18,272 nucleotides of DNA from Thermoanaerobaculales bacterium. GTDB lineage: Bacteria; Acidobacteriota; Thermoanaerobaculia; Thermoanaerobaculales; Sulfomarinibacteraceae. This document shows positions 1-8,586 of this stretch, piece by piece. Location: positions 1-18,272 of the forward strand of contig JAOZUP010000025.1 of the NCBI GenBank assembly GCA_029938595.1. The letters are read 5' to 3'. A model generated the notes under the pieces. That model was not told where the DNA came from, made no database searches, and saw nothing but the letters and a program-made list of their open reading frames with translations. A program made the position numbers and the translations under genes. Each line of letters opens with the position of its first letter. Position 1 is the stretch's first letter.

Positions 1-78
1 GCTACGGGCCTCTGCTGCGGCCCGCGATACGCGGCCATCTGGCACGCTAACGCGCGCCAGCTGACCACGTCTCGCGGC

Positions 79-256
79 CCTCGCGACGAGGCCCTCCGCA
101 ACAGCGCCGCGCCGACTGTGGGCTCCGGGAGGAGGATGCAAGCTGGGGGTGGGTGGGTGGAGCTAATACCTAACACCTAATACCTTCCTCGGGACGAGGC
201 CCTCCACGACAGCGCCACGCCGACTGAGGCTTCCCGGAGGGATGCAGATTGGGGAC
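79..256. repeat. Imperfect ~70-bp direct repeat, two copies
   Basis: Copy 1 (about 79-149) and copy 2 (about 187-256) align over their whole length with scattered substitutions and one 2-nt gap. Both contain CCTCG-N3-CGAGG, a short inverted repeat whose stem is conserved while the loop differs (CGA versus GGA). Both then carry GAGGCCCTCC, a CAGCGCC block and GCCGACTG. Each copy is followed by a heptamer array (164-184 and 261-288), so the region reads repeat-array-repeat-array. No reading frame with coding character spans the copies. I do not recognise the element. A duplicated intergenic repeat of REP or MITE type is one possibility. The remainder of 1-410 shows no gene I can support. Confidence 0.75.
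164..184. repeat. Heptanucleotide tandem array A (TAATACC-type, 3 units)
   Basis: Three consecutive 7-nt units read TAATACC, TAACACC, TAATACC, with a single substitution in the middle one. A G-rich run (145-160, GGGGG/GGG/GGG/GG separated by single T residues) directly precedes the array. Its reverse complement contains CCACCCACCC, which resembles the GC-rich core beside the arrays near 11169. The array lies between the two copies of the ~70-bp direct repeat. Confidence 0.7.
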
Positions 257-260
257 GGCA

Positions 261-288
261 AATCCGAAATCCGAAATCCGAAATCCGA
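261..288. repeat. Heptanucleotide tandem array B (AATCCGA, 4 units)
   Basis: Four perfect consecutive copies of AATCCGA are followed by a partial AAT. The unit differs by one base from that of array D at 1119-1146 (AATTCGA). The array directly follows copy 2 of the ~70-bp direct repeat and lies about 120 nt upstream of the MarR-type gene. Confidence 0.9.
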
Positions 289-338
289 AATTTCTCAGGG
301 TAGATGAGCAGGAGGGAGGCTCAGTCTCACAATCAATT

Positions 339-380
339 CAATATTGACCCTTGACGTCTGTATTTGACGATATAAATTAT
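339..380 (+). promoter_or_regulatory. AT-rich promoter/operator-like region upstream of the MarR-type gene
   Basis: This AT-rich stretch stands out against the GC-rich surroundings and ends about 30 nt before the MarR start. It contains the 8-bp palindrome CAATATTG (339-346), three TTGAC-type hexamers (TTGACC at 344, TTGACG at 351 and 364) and TATAAATT at 371-378. The best sigma70-like pairing is TTGACG at 351 with an off-consensus TAAATT at 373 (16-nt spacing). TATAAA at 371 gives only 14 nt. MarR proteins commonly autoregulate by binding palindromes near their own promoter, so the repeated TTGAC sites and the palindrome could be operator elements. The assignment is tentative. Confidence 0.4.
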
Positions 381-410
381 TAACGGCGTGAAATATTAGC
401 CGGGTAAATA

Positions 411-1043
411 ATGTCGATTGGCGACGGACTCGTTGATTCGGGGGGGCGCTTCGAGGACGGGAGTGTGCCGAGCGCCGATCTCTACCGTTTCCTGCGATCC
501 GGGCACGTTCTGAGGTCGCTGCTGCGCGAGTTCCTGGAAGAGGACTTTCTACAACAGGTGTGCCGGCACCGACTGACTCGGTCCCAATTCTGCTTTCTCA
601 AGCTCATCACCGCCAACTCTGACCTCCAGGTCGGGGAGCTTGCGCGCTGCCTTGGTGTGTCACCTGCGGCGTCAAGCAAGAACCTCGACCGGCTCGAGCG
701 CCTGGGTCTTGTGTGTCGTGAGACTTCCGGACAGGATCGCCGCGCCATCCTCCTCAAGGCGAGCGCAGACGGCGTTGAGCTGGTTCGCGACTATGAGAGC
801 CTCAAGGCAGCGCGGCTGGAGCCGGTCATTGACTCTCTCGGGCGGGAAAAGACTGAGCAACTCTGCGACCTTCTCGAGGAGGTCTGTGTGGCGATGCTGG
901 CGCGGGCCGAGAACCCGCGCGAAACCTGCCTCCGCTGTGCCGGCTACTACCGTCCGGACTGTGCCTTTGAAAGGTTGCAGGGGAAGTGCGCCCTTCGGCC
1001 GCGTCGAGGAGATGGGTTGGATGAGACGGGGGTGGAGGCGTGA
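411..1043 (+). CDS. MarR-family transcriptional regulator with a four-cysteine C-terminal tail
   Basis: The 210-residue protein is a winged helix-turn-helix regulator. Residues about 55-130 contain the MarR core: LTRSQFCFLKLI, then LQVGELARCLGVSPAASSKN (recognition helix), LDRLERLGLVCRE and the wing QDRRAILLKAS. C-terminal dimerisation helices follow to about 165. The tail (about 168-195) is unlike the core family and carries C173-x2-C176-x7-C184-x8-C193, a spacing that could ligate an Fe-S cluster or zinc. Two further cysteines lie in or near the DNA-binding domain (C80, C102). The ATG at 411 has no clear Shine-Dalgarno sequence. The gene lies just upstream of, and on the same strand as, the kor-hdr-flx operon, so regulation of that operon is plausible but inferred. 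The family call is firm; metal binding is a hypothesis. Confidence 0.88.
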   Translation: MSIGDGLVDSGGRFEDGSVPSADLYRFLRSGHVLRSLLREFLEEDFLQQVCRHRLTRSQFCFLKLITANSDLQVGELARCLGVSPAASSKNLDRLERLGLVCRETSGQDRRAILLKASADGVELVRDYESLKAARLEPVIDSLGREKTEQLCDLLEEVCVAMLARAENPRETCLRCAGYYRPDCAFERLQGKCALRPRRGDGLDETGVEA

Positions 1044-1077
1044 TTCTGAATTCTCAATTCTCAATTCTCAATTCTCA
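1043..1077. repeat. Heptanucleotide tandem array C (ATTCTCA, 5 units)
   Basis: Five consecutive units begin at the last base of the MarR stop codon: ATTCTGA followed by four perfect ATTCTCA copies, then AAT. Together with array D (1119-1146) it brackets a 41-nt GC-rich spacer in the intergenic region before korD. Confidence 0.92.
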
Positions 1078-1085
1078 AATTTGGC

Positions 1086-1104
1086 CCGCCCACCGACGGT
1101 TTGG
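1086..1104. repeat. GC-rich core shared with 11169-11187, between arrays C and D
   Basis: The 19-nt sequence CCGCCCACCGACGGTTTGG matches CCGCCCACCCACCCTTTGG at 11169-11187 at 16 of 19 positions. In both places it sits between two heptamer arrays, with array-to-array spacers of similar size (41 nt here, about 35 nt there). This suggests the arrays and core form one compound intergenic element. With only two copies visible, the relationship is suggestive rather than proven. Confidence 0.5.
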
Positions 1105-1118
1105 GAAGGGCGTGGAAA

Positions 1119-1146
1119 AATTCGAAATTCGAAATTCGAAATTCGA
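1119..1146. repeat. Heptanucleotide tandem array D (AATTCGA, 4 units)
   Basis: Four perfect consecutive copies of AATTCGA are followed by AAT. Each unit junction creates the palindrome TTCGAA. The array ends 27 nt before the korD start and 14 nt before its Shine-Dalgarno sequence, so it lies in the promoter or 5' leader zone of the kor-hdr-flx operon. A change in copy number would shift spacing there in 7-nt steps. Confidence 0.92.
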
Positions 1147-1173
1147 AATGGGTGGATTTGGGAGGGGTTTCTG

Positions 1174-1464
1174 ATGAGGGACTGGAGGACTCCGCTTGAC
1201 GCGGACAAGGTCAAGGTGCCGGTCGGCCGGGTCGTCATCATCGCGGATCGCTGCAAGGGCTGCGCATTCTGTGTCGAATACTGCCCGAAGGATGTGCTGG
1301 TCATGTCTGAAGAATTCAACCGCAAGGGCTACCACCCGCCCGAGATGATCGCTGAGGGCGAGTGCGTGAACTGCAATCTCTGCGAGATGATCTGCCCCGA
1401 CTTCGCCATCTTCTGCGTGCCCGTGGAGGTGGAGGCGGCGGCGGACGAGGGAGGTCCCAATTGA
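1174..1464 (+). CDS. korD: 2-oxoacid:ferredoxin oxidoreductase delta subunit (2x[4Fe-4S] ferredoxin)
   Basis: This 96-residue ferredoxin-type protein has two classical [4Fe-4S] motifs, C27-x2-C30-x2-C33-x3-C37-P (CKGCAFCVEYCP) and C64-x2-C67-x2-C70-x3-C74-P (CVNCNLCEMICP), plus a further C81. The segment RKGYHPPE between the motifs is typical of the delta subunit of KorABCD/VorABCD enzymes. It passes electrons from the TPP/Fe-S beta subunit to external ferredoxin, or possibly to the HdrA complex encoded downstream. The reading frame is open far upstream, but ATG 1174 is chosen because GGAGG lies 8 nt before it and the homologous region begins just after it. Its stop overlaps the TTG start of korA (TTGA). 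Confidence 0.9.
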   Translation: MRDWRTPLDADKVKVPVGRVVIIADRCKGCAFCVEYCPKDVLVMSEEFNRKGYHPPEMIAEGECVNCNLCEMICPDFAIFCVPVEVEAAADEGGPN

Positions 1465-2618
1465 AGGCCGATCCTGCTGGCGTGCTGACCGGTGTGCACT
1501 ATCTCGACGGTGACTTCGCCTGCGGCGAGGGGGCCATGGCGGCGGGCTGTCGCTTTGTTGCCGGCTATCCCATCACACCGAGCACCGAGGTGGTGGAGCG
1601 CATATCACGACGGTTCCCGATGATGGGTGGGACATTCATCCAGATGGAAGACGAGCTCGCGAGCATGGCGGCGGTGACCGGCGGAGTGTGGACCGGCACC
1701 AAATGCATGACCGTGACCTCGGGACCAGGCTTCAGCCTGATGATGGAAAACATCGGCCTCGCGGCGATGATGGAAACGCCCTGCGTTGTGGTCAACGTGC
1801 AGCGTGGCGGGCCGTCCACCGGGCTGCCGACCATGGTCGGCCAGGGCGATATGATGCAGGCACGGTGGGGTTCTCACGGTGATTACGAGCTGATCGCCCT
1901 TTCTCCGCAATCACCGCAGGAGGCTTTCGATCTCACCATCGTCGCCTTCAATCTCGCCGAAGTCTGGCGCGTGCCAGTGATGTTCATGATGGACGAGTGT
2001 GTCGGCCACATGACCGAGAAGGTCGTGATCCCGCCGTCGGACGAGATTGACATCGTGCCTCGGGTGCTCTCGGACAAGGCGCCCGGTGATTATCTGCCGT
2101 ACGAGGTCAACGGTAGACCGGTTCCCGAATTCGTGCGGGTGGGCGATGGCTACCGTTTCCACACCACCGGGCTGACCCACGACGAGCGCGGCTACCCGGT
2201 GATGTCGGTCGAGTGCCAGGAGGACAGCGTTCACCGGATCATCAACAAGATCCGTCTCAATGCCAACGACATCGTCCGCTATGACGAAGAGAACGTGGAC
2301 GGCGCCGACGTGGTGGTGGTGGCCTACGGGATCACCGCGCGGGTGACGCGGATGGCCATCGACATGGCTCGCACCGAGGGGGTCAAGGTCGGATTCCTGC
2401 GACTGATCGTCGTCTGGCCGTTCCCCGAGGATCGCATTCGCGAGATCGCTTCGTCGACCAAGGCATTCGTGGTTCCGGAGATCAATTACGGGCAGATGGT
2501 TCTGGAGGTCGAGCGCTGTGCAGCCGGCAAGGCGCCGGCCATTCTCGTGCCCCATGGGGGTGGCGGGGTTCACGACCCCGCGGTTATCTGCCAGGCGATC
2601 GTGGAGGCAGCCAAATGA
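1461..2618 (+). CDS. korA: 2-oxoacid:ferredoxin oxidoreductase, alpha subunit
   Basis: The 385-residue subunit catalyses CoA-dependent oxidative decarboxylation of a 2-oxoacid together with KorB. The N-terminal pyrimidine-binding domain shows GEGAMAAGCRFVAGYPITPS with the signature YPITPST (36-42). Next come EDELASMAAVTGG, the MTVTSGPGFSLMMENIG block and RGGPSTGLPT (about 115-124). The C-terminal half is the transketolase-C-like domain (DVVVVAYGITARVTRMAI, VGFLRLIVVWPFPE). The start is taken as TTG 1461, overlapping the korD stop as TTGA, because GGAGG lies about 6 nt upstream and the conserved region begins shortly after. In-frame codons further upstream lie inside korD. The separate gamma subunit places it in the four-subunit KorABCD/VorABCD group. 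The actual 2-oxoacid (2-oxoglutarate, branched-chain or other) cannot be read from the sequence. Confidence 0.9.
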   Translation: MKADPAGVLTGVHYLDGDFACGEGAMAAGCRFVAGYPITPSTEVVERISRRFPMMGGTFIQMEDELASMAAVTGGVWTGTKCMTVTSGPGFSLMMENIGLAAMMETPCVVVNVQRGGPSTGLPTMVGQGDMMQARWGSHGDYELIALSPQSPQEAFDLTIVAFNLAEVWRVPVMFMMDECVGHMTEKVVIPPSDEIDIVPRVLSDKAPGDYLPYEVNGRPVPEFVRVGDGYRFHTTGLTHDERGYPVMSVECQEDSVHRIINKIRLNANDIVRYDEENVDGADVVVVAYGITARVTRMAIDMARTEGVKVGFLRLIVVWPFPEDRIREIASSTKAFVVPEINYGQMVLEVERCAAGKAPAILVPHGGGGVHDPAVICQAIVEAAK

Positions 2619-3505
2619 GCACACCACCCAACACGCCACTGCCCGAAGAGCATCCGATCGCACCGTACCTTCGGATGGATCGGATGCCCCACATCTGGTG
2701 CCCGACCTGCGGGATCGGGACCGTGGTCAAGTGCTTTGCCACCGCGCTCGAAGAGACGCAGTTGGATCTCGACAAGGTCACCATCGTCTCCGGCATCGGC
2801 TGCACGGGGAGAGTGGCCGGCTATATGAACCTCGATGCGTTTCACACGACGCACGGTCGCGCGATACCTTTTGCCACCGGCATCAAGCTCGGGCGGCCCG
2901 AGCTCGAGGTTGTTGTCTTTTCAGGCGACGGGGACCTCACCGGCATCGGCGGCAACCACTTCATTCATGCGGCCCGCCGCAACATGGATTTGTTGGTGAT
3001 TCTGGTCAACAACTTCATTTACGGCATGACCGGCGGTCAGAATGCTCCGACGACCCCAACGACCGCCCGCTCGTCGACCATGCCGTTCGGGAACTTCGAG
3101 CGCCCCTTCAATCTGCCCCATCTTGCGGCCAGCTGCGGCGCCACCTTTGTCTCCCGTTGGACGTGCCTCCACATCCGTCGGCTCACGAAGTGCATTCGCA
3201 CGGCGCTCGGGCGCAAGGGATTCCGATTCATCGAGGTGATCGCGCCGTGTTCGACGCTCTACTCACGGCTGAACCGGCTCGGAAGCGGGCTCGATCTGAT
3301 CAAGTTCTACCACGACAACTCCGAGATCCGGCACGGCGCCGACACCCGCGAACTGGAAATCGGCTATCAGGACAGCTTCGTCTGCGGCAACTTTGTCGAC
3401 GAGGAGCGGCCGACCTTCCTCGATCTCATGAATGCTCACTACGAGGAGGTCCTGGGTGACCGCTACGTACGCATGCCGCCGGAGGGAGGGTGGATTCATG
3501 AGTGA
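2615..3505 (+). CDS. korB: 2-oxoacid:ferredoxin oxidoreductase, beta (TPP-binding) subunit
   Basis: The 296-residue subunit binds thiamine diphosphate and the proximal [4Fe-4S] cluster. The likely cluster ligands are all present: C29 and C32 (WCPTCGIGTV), C63 (GIGCTGR) and C212 (IAPCST). The TPP/Mg2+ motif is GDGDLTGIGGNHFIHAARRN (104-123), ending in VNN at 131-133, followed by IYGMTGGQNAPTTP, a hallmark of this family. The CPTCGIG form replaces the commoner CPGCG seen in many KorB and PorB proteins. The ATG overlaps the korA stop as ATGA and has GGAGG 7 nt upstream, consistent with translational coupling and one-to-one synthesis of alpha and beta. Confidence 0.93.
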   Translation: MSTPPNTPLPEEHPIAPYLRMDRMPHIWCPTCGIGTVVKCFATALEETQLDLDKVTIVSGIGCTGRVAGYMNLDAFHTTHGRAIPFATGIKLGRPELEVVVFSGDGDLTGIGGNHFIHAARRNMDLLVILVNNFIYGMTGGQNAPTTPTTARSSTMPFGNFERPFNLPHLAASCGATFVSRWTCLHIRRLTKCIRTALGRKGFRFIEVIAPCSTLYSRLNRLGSGLDLIKFYHDNSEIRHGADTRELEIGYQDSFVCGNFVDEERPTFLDLMNAHYEEVLGDRYVRMPPEGGWIHE

Positions 3506-4085
3506 GCGAACGGAGATCAGGATCACCGGTTTTGGGGGGCAGGGGGTGGTTCTGGCGGGTCACATCATCGGCCACGCCTGCGCTGTCAACGCTGGTAAGC
3601 ACGCGACCATGATCCAGAGTTTCGGGCCGGAGGCCCGGGGCTCGGCATGCTCGACCACCCTCGCGGTTTCGGACACCGAGGTGCTCTATCCCTACATTGG
3701 ACGGCCGGACATCTTCGTCGTGATGTCGGCGGAGGGCTACGAGAAGTACCGTGATGAGCTGATCGATGACGGCATCCTGGTCTACGAAAAGGATCTGGTG
3801 CCGTTCAAGGCCAAGGAGGGCCAGAAGGCTTACGGGGTCTCTTCGACGAGGATCGCCGAGGAGATCGGCCGTGCGATCGTCCAAAACATAGTCATGCTCG
3901 GTTTCTTTACTGCTGCGACCGAAATTGTCCCGCTGAAAGCCATGCGAGAAGGGGTTGCAGAGTCCGTGCCGGCGGGCACCGAGGAGCTCAACCTCCGTGC
4001 CTTCGATGCGGGCTTTGAAGCATTTCAGGAGAGCTACGGGAGCGGGGCCGAGAAAAAGATAGAGGTTGCGCCGGTGGGGAACTGA
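3498..4085 (+). CDS. korC: 2-oxoacid:ferredoxin oxidoreductase, gamma subunit
   Basis: The 195-residue protein has the gamma-subunit fold signatures ITGFGGQGVVLAGHIIGHA (9-27), SFGPEARGSACSTTLAVSD (41-59) and YPYIGRPDIFVVMS (64-77). It also carries the late motif NIVMLGFFTAATEIVP (130-145) seen in KorC/VorC proteins. In four-subunit enzymes this subunit supplies part of the CoA-binding and structural domain. ATG 3498 is preferred over upstream in-frame codons because a GGAGGGAGGG run lies just upstream and the family N-terminus aligns there. It overlaps the korB stop by 8 nt. The order delta-alpha-beta-gamma completes the KorDABC set. Confidence 0.91.
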   Translation: MSERTEIRITGFGGQGVVLAGHIIGHACAVNAGKHATMIQSFGPEARGSACSTTLAVSDTEVLYPYIGRPDIFVVMSAEGYEKYRDELIDDGILVYEKDLVPFKAKEGQKAYGVSSTRIAEEIGRAIVQNIVMLGFFTAATEIVPLKAMREGVAESVPAGTEELNLRAFDAGFEAFQESYGSGAEKKIEVAPVGN

Positions 4086-4086
4086 T

Positions 4087-6098
4087 ATGGCCAAGGTCGG
4101 GGTTTTCGTCTGTCACTGCGGAGAGAACATCGCCCGCACTGTTCAGGTGCAGAAGGTGGTGGACTTCGCGAAGAAGGTCCCAGGGGCTGTGTTCTCGGCC
4201 GACTATCCCTATCTGTGCTCGGCGCCGGGCCAGAAGCTGGTGATCGACGCCATCGAAGAACACGGGCTCGACCGGGTCGTAGTCGCGGCCTGCTCACCGC
4301 AGCTCCACGAGCCCACTTTCCGCGCTGCCGTCGCTCAGGCGGGGCTCAACCCCTATCTGTGCGAGATGGCCAATATCCGCGAGCACTGCTCGTGGGTCCA
4401 CCGTGACATCGACGACGCCAGCGCAAAGGCCTGCCAGACCGTCACCGCCGCGGTGGAGCGAGTCAAGCGGGCGCGGCCGCTCGATCCAGTCGAGGTGCCG
4501 GTCACCAAAAGGGCGCTGGTGATCGGCGGCGGCGTGGCCGGGATCCGCGCCGCTCTCGACATTGCCGACGCGGGTCACCCGGTGGTGCTGGTGGAGCGCC
4601 AGCCGTCGCTCGGCGGAAACATGTCGCGGCTCTCCGAGACCTTCCCCACTCTCGACTGCTCGCAGTGCATCCTGACACCGCTCATGGTGCAGGTCTTGAG
4701 GCACCCCAACATCGAGCTCATGACCTACTCGGAAGTGGAGGAGGTCTCGGGCTTCGTGGGCAACTTCAAGGTCAAGATCCGCAAGAAGCCCAGGTTTGTG
4801 GTGGCCGAGGACTGCACCGCCTGCGGCGACTGCGCCGAGGTCTGCCCGGCGCCGGGCGGCAACGAGTTCGATCTCTCGCTGTCGAGCCGCAAGGCCATCT
4901 ACATTCCATTTCCCCAGGCCGTTCCCTCGATTTTCACTCTCGATGCGGACCGTTGCCTCAATGCCAATCTCGACTCCCCGACGGGTTTCCGGGTGCTGGC
5001 CTGCGTCAAGTGCGACGAGGTCTGCAAACCGCAGTGCATCGACTTTGATCAGCTGCCTGAGATCGTCGAGCGCGAGGTTGGCGCCATCATCACCGCCACC
5101 GGCTTCGACCTCATGCTTGGTGAGCAGGCTGAGGAATGCGGTTACGGCAAGTACGTGGATGTGATGGACGGGCTCGAGTTCGAGCGTATCTTGTCGGCCT
5201 CCGGGCCGACCCAGGGCGAGGTCCGCCGGCCCTCGGACGGGAAGACGCCCAAGGATGTGGTCTTCATCCAGTGCGTGGGCTCGCGAAACCCCGAGCACGG
5301 GGTGCCCTACTGCTCCCGGGTCTGTTGCATGTACACCGCCAAACACGCCCTGCTCCTGCGCCACAAGGTGCCGGACTCCCGAGCCTACATCTTCTATATG
5401 GACATCCGCGCCGGTGGCAAGGGCTACGAGGAGTTCGTTCAACGTGCCATGGAGGAGGAGCGGGTGATGTACATCCGCGGGCGGGTCAGCCAGGTGATCG
5501 AAGAGGACGGGAAACTCAAGGTGCTCGGGGTCGACACCCTGTCCGGCCGCCCGGTGGAGATCGACGCCGACATGGTGGTCCTCGCTGCCGCCATGGAGCC
5601 GGCCGACAAGGGAGAGATCGCGGGAACGCTGCGCATTGCCGCCGACACCTACGGTTTTTTCAAGGAGGCTCACCCCAAACTGAGGCCGGTCGAGACCCTG
5701 ACCGCCGGCATCTTCCTCGCCGGCGCCGCGCAGGCGCCCAAGGACATCCCCGACACCGTGTCGCAGGCGTCTGCGGCCGCTTCCAAGGGCCTGGGACTGC
5801 TGTCTCAGGATCTCTTGCAACGCGATCCCACAACCGCCCATGTGGATGAAACCGTGTGTGCGGGCTGCTTCGAGTGTCTGGCGGTGTGTCCCTATGGCGC
5901 GATCGAGCGCAAGGAGCTCCTCGACGCCCAGGGTGAGGTCTATCGCGAGGTGGCGGCGCCCAACCCTGCCGTGTGCGAGGGCTGCGGGCTGTGCATCGTG
6001 ACCTGCCGCGGCGGCTACATCGATCTCGAGGGCTACAGCGACGACCAGGTCTTCGCCCAGCTGGGAGCGATGGGCCCACCGCCGGAGGTGATGGAACG

Positions 6099-6102
<4 letters not shown>
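4087..6102 (+). CDS. hdrA: Heterodisulfide-reductase-like flavoprotein HdrA
   Basis: The 671-residue protein is the FAD and iron-sulfur hub of Hdr complexes, which in known systems carries out flavin-based electron bifurcation. The N-terminal domain shows VFVCHCGENIARTV (C9, C11), AACSPQLHEPTF and NIREHCSWVH. The FAD Rossmann motif is VIGGGVAGIRAALDIADAG (about 145-163) with VERQPSLGGNMSRLSETFP. A ferredoxin-like motif C243-x2-C246-x2-C249-x3-C253 follows, then FIQCVGSRNPEHGVPYCSRV (394-413) and CCMYTAKHALLLR. The C-terminus adds two [4Fe-4S] motifs, at C591/594/597/601 and C630/633/636/640, the expected ferredoxin-interacting site. The start lies 1 nt after the korC stop. Its place between kor genes and flx/hdr genes suggests that reduced ferredoxin from Kor feeds, or is produced by, this flavin centre. 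The direction of electron flow is not visible from sequence. Confidence 0.92.
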
Positions 6103-7511
<1,409 letters not shown>

Positions 7512-7521
7512 GGAGATGGTG

Positions 7522-8586
7522 ATGGATCGCACGCAGTGGTTGCTCACTGAAAGCCAACTCCGTGAGTGGGTCCGGAGTCTGCTCGACGCCGGAAACTCCG
7601 TCGTCGCACCGGTTGAGGAGGACGGCGTGCTGCTGTTCCGTCCTCTCACCTCGGAGGAGCGGGCGATACTGGCGCCGTCGGGAAAGACCAGATGGTCTCC
7701 GAAGGAGTTCCTCTTTCCCCGCTCGGAGCCCCTGTATCGGTACACCCTGGATGGCGGCGAGGTCGAGATCGAGAACCCGCCGGCGCCGCAGCGGCCGCAG
7801 GTGCTCTTCGGGGTGCGGAGTTGCGATGCCGGCGGGCTCCTTCGTCTCGACGAGATCTTCTTGTCAGGCACCAAGGACCCCCTCTACGCTGCGCGCCGGG
7901 AATCGACGACGGTGGTCTCGATGGCGTGCGCGGCGGCCGACCCTGAGTGCTTCTGCACCGCTGTGGGCGGCTCGCCGGTGGGTGAGGAGGGCAGCGATCT
8001 GCAGCTCGTACCGCTCGAGGAGGGATGGCTGCTCAGGGTGCTGACCGAGAAGGGGGAAGCGCTTTTCGGCGATGTCGATGAAAGGTGGCAGGATGCGCCG
8101 GCCGCGATCGCCAAGGAGGTCGAGAAGCTGGAGCGGCGGGTCGCGGGGCAGATCGAGCGATCCCCGGTCAAACAGGAGTGGTCGAAAACGCTCGAGGACG
8201 GTTTCGAACACGAGGCGTGGGACCGGTTGGCGCAGCATTGCCTCGGTTGCAGCGTCTGCGCCTACGTCTGCCCCTCATGTTCGTGCTTCGATATGAACCA
8301 CGAGGCCAACGCGTGGTGTGGCGAGCAGTGTCGATCGTGGGACGCCTGCACCTTTGCGATCTTCACCCACCACGCCTCGGGCCACAACCCGCGCTCGACC
8401 CACCAGGAGCGGTATCGCCAGCGGGTTCTCCACAAGTTTGCCTTCAAAGCAGAGGACGATGAGCCATTCCGCTGCGTTGGTTGCGGCCGCTGCGTGGCGC
8501 TGTGTCCCGCGGGCCTCGACATCGTCGACACGGTGACTGCCGCGGTGGCGGCCATCCGGGAGGAGGGCGCCGATGCCGCTCGCTGA
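7522..8586 (+). CDS. flxB: FlxB-like / hydrogenase-beta-like 4Fe-4S dicluster protein
   Basis: The 354-residue iron-sulfur protein resembles FlxB, anaerobic sulfite reductase subunit A and NiFe-hydrogenase beta subunits. The N-terminal region includes RPLTSEERAIL and KEFLFPRSEPLYRYT. The family signature VLFGVRSCDAGGLLRLDEIF (94-113) is followed by FCTAVGGSP. Two [4Fe-4S] motifs lie at C240/243/246/250 (CLGCSVCAYVCP) and C318/321/324/328 (CVGCGRCVALCP), with additional cysteines between (CSCFD, CGEQC). It should relay electrons between the NAD(H)-reacting FlxA and the FlxC/MvhD protein. ATG codons occur at 7516 and 7522. The AGGAG at 7511-7515 abuts the first and sits 6 nt from the second, so 7522 is preferred. 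It overlaps flxA by 14 nt. Confidence 0.83.
   Translation: MDRTQWLLTESQLREWVRSLLDAGNSVVAPVEEDGVLLFRPLTSEERAILAPSGKTRWSPKEFLFPRSEPLYRYTLDGGEVEIENPPAPQRPQVLFGVRSCDAGGLLRLDEIFLSGTKDPLYAARRESTTVVSMACAAADPECFCTAVGGSPVGEEGSDLQLVPLEEGWLLRVLTEKGEALFGDVDERWQDAPAAIAKEVEKLERRVAGQIERSPVKQEWSKTLEDGFEHEAWDRLAQHCLGCSVCAYVCPSCSCFDMNHEANAWCGEQCRSWDACTFAIFTHHASGHNPRSTHQERYRQRVLHKFAFKAEDDEPFRCVGCGRCVALCPAGLDIVDTVTAAVAAIREEGADAAR

Noticed and set aside
1..50. Short open frame ending in TAA at 48-50 (YGPLLRPAIRGHLAR), possibly the 3' end of an upstream gene.
   Set aside because: Only 15 codons are visible and frame 1 is also open to 180. GC-rich DNA readily gives such frames, so there is not enough to call a partial gene.
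145..160. G-rich run resembling a G-quadruplex.
   Set aside because: Only three runs reach three G residues; the fourth is GG. It is more interesting as the reverse complement of the CCACCCACCC core near other arrays.
261..1146. CRISPR-like appearance of the short repeats.
   Set aside because: The units are 7 nt and directly adjacent with no unique spacers, and no cas genes are present.
640..1173. Upstream extension of the korD reading frame through array D into the MarR gene.
   Set aside because: The extension translates the heptamer arrays and an alternative frame of the MarR gene; ATG 1174 with GGAGG 8 nt before it matches the family start.
4294..5841. 515-codon open frame on the minus strand opposite hdrA.
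   Set aside because: It is the complement of a gene with clear HdrA motifs; its translation is His/Asp/Gly/Leu-rich without domain signatures, as expected of a GC-rich shadow frame.
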